Position numbers and translations under genes: made by a program. Below are positions 16,116-18,804 of a DNA stretch of 18,804 nt, one piece after another; the first letter of the stretch is position 1; every line of letters begins with the position of its first letter. The stretch comes from Actinomyces sp. ICM47. Lineage in GTDB: Bacteria; Actinomycetota; Actinomycetes; Actinomycetales; Actinomycetaceae. The stretch lies in NCBI RefSeq assembly GCF_000278725.1, contig NZ_ALCA01000137.1:1-18804 (forward strand), written 5' to 3'. Under the pieces are notes generated by a model, which saw nothing but the letters and a program-made list of their open reading frames with translations, was not told the origin of the DNA and made no database searches.

Positions 16116-17093
16116 ATGACCCGCGTAGCTGCCATTGACTGTGGAACAAACTCAATCCGACTGCTCGTCGCCGACGCTACCGTCGGCGAGGACGGCCGCA
16201 CCCGCCTTGCCGATCTGACGCGCCAGATGCGTATCGTGCGCCTGGGCAAGGGGGTGGACGCACGCGGCTACCTGGACCCGGGAGCGATTTCGCGCACCGT
16301 GGAAGCCACCATCGAATACCAGCGGATGATCGAGAAGCTTGGCGCGACGCGCACCCGCTTCGTTGCGACGTCGGCGACGCGCGATGCCTCCAACAGCGCC
16401 GAATTCGTCCGCCAGATCAAGGCGGTCATCGGCGTCGAACCCGAGGTTATCGTCGGCACGGAGGAGGCCTCGCTGTCCTTCCGCGGTGCCGTCGGCGGGC
16501 TGGGGGGCAGCGTGCGCACCCCCATGCTGGTTGTCGATATCGGCGGCGGCTCGACCGAGCTGGTGCTGGGGTCGACGAGCGTCAAGCAGGCGATCTCCAT
16601 CGACATGGGCGCCGTGCGCGTCACGGAGAAGTTTTTCGCCCGCGTGGATCCGTCCGGAGGAGTGCCCGCTGAGGACCAGGCCCGCGCGATCGCATGGATC
16701 GACGAGCAGCTGGACGGTGCCGAGAAGGCAGTGGACCTTGCGCGCGTGCGCTCCCTCGTCGGGGTCGCCGGGACCGTCACGACGCTGACCGCGCAGGCCC
16801 TGGGCCTGACCTCCTACCAGCCCGAGCGCATTCACGGTGCCCGCCTGAGCGCCGCCCAGTTCGACCAGGCCGTGCGCTTCATGGTCGACCAACCGACCTC
16901 CGTCAAGGCATCCCTGGGCTTCATGCCCGAGGGCCGCGAGGACGTCATCGCCGCCGGCGCGCTCATCTGGAGTCGGATCGTGACCCGCGTCCTCGCGCGC
17001 GCGGAGGCGGCCGGGCACCCCATCAGCGACATCATCACCTCCGAGCACGACATCCTCGACGGTATCGCGATGGCGATGGTCGACCAGGCTTGA
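16116..17093 (+). CDS. Ppx/GppA exopolyphosphatase-family phosphatase
   Basis: A 325-residue member of the ASKHA Ppx/GppA family, which hydrolyses terminal phosphates of polyphosphate or converts pppGpp to ppGpp. The N-terminal AAIDCGTNSIRLL (D8, N12) and the second phosphate loop VVDIGGGSTELVLG (D141) are intact, as is SATRDASN. The protein consists of the two ASKHA lobes only and lacks the C-terminal HD-type domain of E. coli Ppx/GppA, the usual short actinobacterial form. It is the last gene of the eno-ftsB/divIC-DUF501-ppx run, 60 bp after DUF501. Whether it acts on polyP or pppGpp cannot be decided by sequence. Confidence 0.93.
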   Translation: MTRVAAIDCGTNSIRLLVADATVGEDGRTRLADLTRQMRIVRLGKGVDARGYLDPGAISRTVEATIEYQRMIEKLGATRTRFVATSATRDASNSAEFVRQIKAVIGVEPEVIVGTEEASLSFRGAVGGLGGSVRTPMLVVDIGGGSTELVLGSTSVKQAISIDMGAVRVTEKFFARVDPSGGVPAEDQARAIAWIDEQLDGAEKAVDLARVRSLVGVAGTVTTLTAQALGLTSYQPERIHGARLSAAQFDQAVRFMVDQPTSVKASLGFMPEGREDVIAAGALIWSRIVTRVLARAEAAGHPISDIITSEHDILDGIAMAMVDQA

Positions 17094-17118
17094 TGCGCGT
17101 GCCAGCCTCCCGTAGGCT
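17090..17118 (+). promoter_or_regulatory. tRNA promoter
   Basis: TTGATG (17090-17095) and TAGGCT (17113-17118) are 17 bp apart and predict a start near 17125, five bases before the mature tRNA. The -35 includes the ppx stop codon. The -10 lies in a 7-bp inverted repeat (17102-17108 with 17114-17120) that could act as a ppx terminator. Confidence 0.55.
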
Positions 17119-17129
17119 GGTAGCGTCCC

Positions 17130-17203
17130 GCCCCCGTAGCCCAATTGGCAGAGGCAACCGACTTAAAATCGGTGTGTTGTGGGTTCGAGTCCCACCGGGG
17201 GTA
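17130..17203 (+). tRNA. tRNA with UAA (Leu) anticodon, class-I shape
   Basis: The 74-nt cloverleaf is complete. The acceptor is GCCCCCG (17130-17136) with CGGGGGU (17196-17202, one G-U pair) and discriminator A at 17203. The D arm is short. The anticodon stem ACCGA/UCGGU (17157-17161 with 17169-17173) encloses CUUAAAA, with anticodon UAA at 17164-17166. The T arm is GUGGG/CCCAC (17179-17183 with 17191-17195) with loop UUCGAGU. CCA is not encoded. The variable loop is only five bases (17174-17178), whereas canonical bacterial tRNA-Leu is class II with a long variable arm. It would read UUA, and UUG by wobble, if charged with leucine. Confidence 0.9.
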
Positions 17204-17227
17204 CTGTCACGTGCGCCTCATGGACGA

Positions 17228-17269
17228 GGCCGTGGCTCCTTGCGCGTGCGCGCGCCACAGACGGAGGCC
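17228..17269 (+). terminator. Possible terminator after the tRNA
   Basis: GTGGC (17232-17236) can pair with GCCAC (17254-17258), flanked by GGCC on both sides (17228-17231 and 17266-17269). A weak AGTTTCGTTG follows. The left part shares 18 of 19 bases with the start of the xth terminator region (5055-5073). Confidence 0.35.
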
Positions 17270-17358
17270 AGTTTCGTTGTACGCATAACGGTACGTTTCC
17301 CTCCGCGCGTGCCTCCGTGCGAGACTAGAGGCAATACGTCACTGAACAAGGAGGAAAT

Positions 17359-18333
17359 ATGGCCAACCCGGTGATGAACTCAATCGTCAAAGACTGGTCC
17401 ACCCAGCAGACAACCCCCGCCGGATACCCGACCATGCCCGGCTACCAGCCCGCCTCGCAGCAGGCTCCCAACCCGTACGCCGGACAGACGAACCCGTACG
17501 CGGCCCAGCAGGCTCCGGCGTACGGTCAGCCGACCGGTTACGGCGATCCGCAGGCCTACGGCCAGCAGCAGGGAGCATACGGTGATCCGATGGCCTCCTA
17601 TGAGGCGATGATGACCGCTCCCGCCGCCGATGCAGTGGATCGCGGCCGCATGACCTACGACGATGTCGTGGTCAAGTCCCTCATCTGCTTCGGCCTGCTC
17701 CTGGCAGGTGCGACCGTCGGCTGGATGATGGGTCTCGCGTCGCCCTCCATCGCGGTGGCCAGCATGTCCGTCGGCTGCCTCGTGACCCTCGGCCTCGGCC
17801 TGTTCGTCCAGTTCTCGAAGAAGGTGCGCCCCGGCGCAATCATTGCCTACTCGCTCATTGAGGGCGTGGTGCTTGGTGCGCTGTCCTGCTTCTTCGAGAT
17901 CGTGTACCCGGGCATCGTGGTGACCGCGGTCCTGGCGACCCTCGTCGTCATTGGCGTGACGCTGGGGGCCTTCAGCTTCGGCTTTATCCGCAACTCGGGC
18001 GCGGTTACCCGCATCGCGACCATCGGCTCGATCTCGTTCTTCTTCTACTACATGATCAGCCTCATCCTGTCCCGTTCGGGCGCGGTCGACATGACGGCCG
18101 TCAACAACTACAAGGTGTTCGGCTTCATCCCGCTTGGCGTCATCATCGGCGTGATCGCGATTATCATCGGCGTCCTGTGCCTCGTGCGCGACTTCGACGC
18201 CGTCAAGGTCGGCGTGAACACCGGTGTGCCCGTGAAGTACTCGTGGCTGTGCACCTTCGCGATCATGACGGACGTCATCTGGATCTACCTCGAGATCCTC
18301 AAGCTCCTGTCCTACTTCATGCGCCGCGACTGA
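17359..18333 (+). CDS. Bax inhibitor-1/YccA family membrane protein
   Basis: A 324-residue integral membrane protein of the Bax1-I/YccA-like family (the bacterial TMBIM relatives of BsYetJ and YccA). These act as pH-sensitive ion leaks or modulate membrane proteolysis; the exact role here is unknown. The first 95 residues are a disordered Gln/Pro/Tyr/Gly-rich tail with recurring NPYA and YGDP/YGQ elements, common in the actinobacterial form. Seven hydrophobic helices follow at about 107-127, 130-151, 159-180, 186-209, 219-237, 254-276 and 295-320. The last carries an internal acidic residue (D305), as is typical of the family's di-aspartyl region. AAGGAGG at 17348-17354 sets the ATG. It lies 45 bp before the FKBP gene on the same strand. 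Confidence 0.9.
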   Translation: MANPVMNSIVKDWSTQQTTPAGYPTMPGYQPASQQAPNPYAGQTNPYAAQQAPAYGQPTGYGDPQAYGQQQGAYGDPMASYEAMMTAPAADAVDRGRMTYDDVVVKSLICFGLLLAGATVGWMMGLASPSIAVASMSVGCLVTLGLGLFVQFSKKVRPGAIIAYSLIEGVVLGALSCFFEIVYPGIVVTAVLATLVVIGVTLGAFSFGFIRNSGAVTRIATIGSISFFFYYMISLILSRSGAVDMTAVNNYKVFGFIPLGVIIGVIAIIIGVLCLVRDFDAVKVGVNTGVPVKYSWLCTFAIMTDVIWIYLEILKLLSYFMRRD

Positions 18334-18378
18334 CGGCCATCCCTCTCAGCGACCCCTACCCCAACAAGGAAAGACACC

Positions 18379-18777
18379 ATGGAGAACATTTCTGTCACCG
18401 GCGAATTCGGCCGCAAGCCCGCCCTCGCCTTCGAGGGTACCCCTTCCGACGAACTCGTCGTCGAGGTCCTGCGCGCGGGCGACGGCCAGGTGGTCGAGGC
18501 CGGCGACACGATCACCTGCCACTACTACGGCGCGGTCTTCGGCTCCGCCACCGACTTCGACAACTCCTTTGATCGCGGCGGTGCCCTGTCCTTCCAGATC
18601 GGCGTGGGTATGGTCATTCCCGGCTGGGACGAGGGCCTGGTCGGCAAGCGCGTGGGCGACCGCGTCCTGCTGTCCATCCCCGCTGAGCTTGGCTATGGCG
18701 CGCGCGGCGTCCCGCAGGCCGGTATCCCCGGCGGCGCGACCCTCGTGTTCGTCACGGACATCCTCGGCGTGAACTAA
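18379..18777 (+). CDS. FKBP-type peptidyl-prolyl cis-trans isomerase
   Basis: A 132-residue single-domain FKBP that catalyses cis-trans isomerisation of Xaa-Pro bonds. It has no signal peptide and is probably cytosolic. Core motifs are VEAGDTITCHYYGAVFGSATDFDNSFDRG split over 39-67, GMVIPGWDEGLVG (77-89, including the active-site Trp W83), and the AELGYGARG flap (102-110) with Y106, followed by IPGGATLVFVTDIL. The active-site aromatic set appears intact. AAGGAAAG about six bases upstream supports the ATG. It may be co-transcribed with the upstream membrane protein gene (45-bp gap, no terminator seen), though a functional link is not evident. Confidence 0.95.
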   Translation: MENISVTGEFGRKPALAFEGTPSDELVVEVLRAGDGQVVEAGDTITCHYYGAVFGSATDFDNSFDRGGALSFQIGVGMVIPGWDEGLVGKRVGDRVLLSIPAELGYGARGVPQAGIPGGATLVFVTDILGVN

Positions 18778-18783
18778 TCGCAG

Positions 18784-18789
18784 TTGACA
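18784..18789 (+). promoter_or_regulatory. -35 box truncated by window end
   Basis: TTGACA is a perfect -35 hexamer seven bases past the FKBP stop. The -10 position lies beyond the last base of the window, so a rightward promoter is likely but cannot be confirmed. Confidence 0.35.
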
Positions 18790-18804
18790 AACGGGGCGGG
18801 CCAG

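Noticed and set aside
17130..17203. tRNA-Lys or another class-I tRNA
   Set aside because: The body resembles class-I tRNAs, but the seven-base loop reads CUUAAAA, placing UAA at the anticodon; UUU or CUU is not possible in this alignment.

Overview
The window is high-GC actinobacterial DNA. NNC/NNG-rich codons, GTG starts, TAnnnT-type -10 boxes, hairpin terminators mostly lacking U-tracts, and the gene order pth-mfd-(lipoprotein)-eno-ftsB/divIC-DUF501-ppx all point there. Together with the form of the leader RNA in front of glyA, they suggest an Actinomyces/Schaalia-type member of the Actinomycetaceae. The family placement is inference; no rRNA is present to confirm it. I see no phage, insertion sequence or CRISPR array: this is a mainly core chromosomal segment.

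Left end (1-1900): about 710 bp without a credible gene, then a leftward membrane sugar-phosphate transferase (773-1468) closed by a perfect 17-bp hairpin. A 432-bp AT-richer divergent region follows. It holds several GTTAAC-type sites, a TetR-operator-like palindrome, a TAGACT -10 box and a ZTP (pfl) riboswitch at 1781-1855.

One-carbon and repair block (1901-5110): the riboswitch precedes glyA, which overlaps folD. The two enzymes interconvert glycine/serine, methylene-THF and formyl-THF, and a ZTP sensor reports shortage of formyl-THF for purine synthesis. After a strong hairpin comes xth (exonuclease III), also followed by a long hairpin.

Middle (5050-8957): a 374-bp convergent intergenic region carries imperfect direct repeats and a roughly 100-bp palindrome. 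It is followed by a leftward 2H-phosphoesterase/2'-5' RNA ligase-like gene, divergent galK, an SGNH/GDSL hydrolase and the overlapping pth.

Core syntenic run (8958-17093): mfd (transcription-repair coupling), a SurA-N-like lipoprotein, eno with a textbook terminator, an FtsB/DivIC-type division protein overlapping a DUF501 protein, and a Ppx/GppA phosphatase. Just beyond ppx is a 74-nt tRNA with a UAA (Leu) anticodon but a short class-I variable loop, whose promoter overlaps the ppx stop codon. The window closes with a seven-helix Bax-inhibitor-1/YccA-like protein, an FKBP-type prolyl isomerase, and a consensus -35 box cut off by the window edge.

The main points for a second look are the ZTP riboswitch and its expression platform, the class-I-shaped UAA tRNA in a region where I found no TTA codon, and the large palindrome with its flanking repeats between xth and the 2H gene. 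The ZTP riboswitch is a described class; I did not find a convincing wholly new multi-gene system here.
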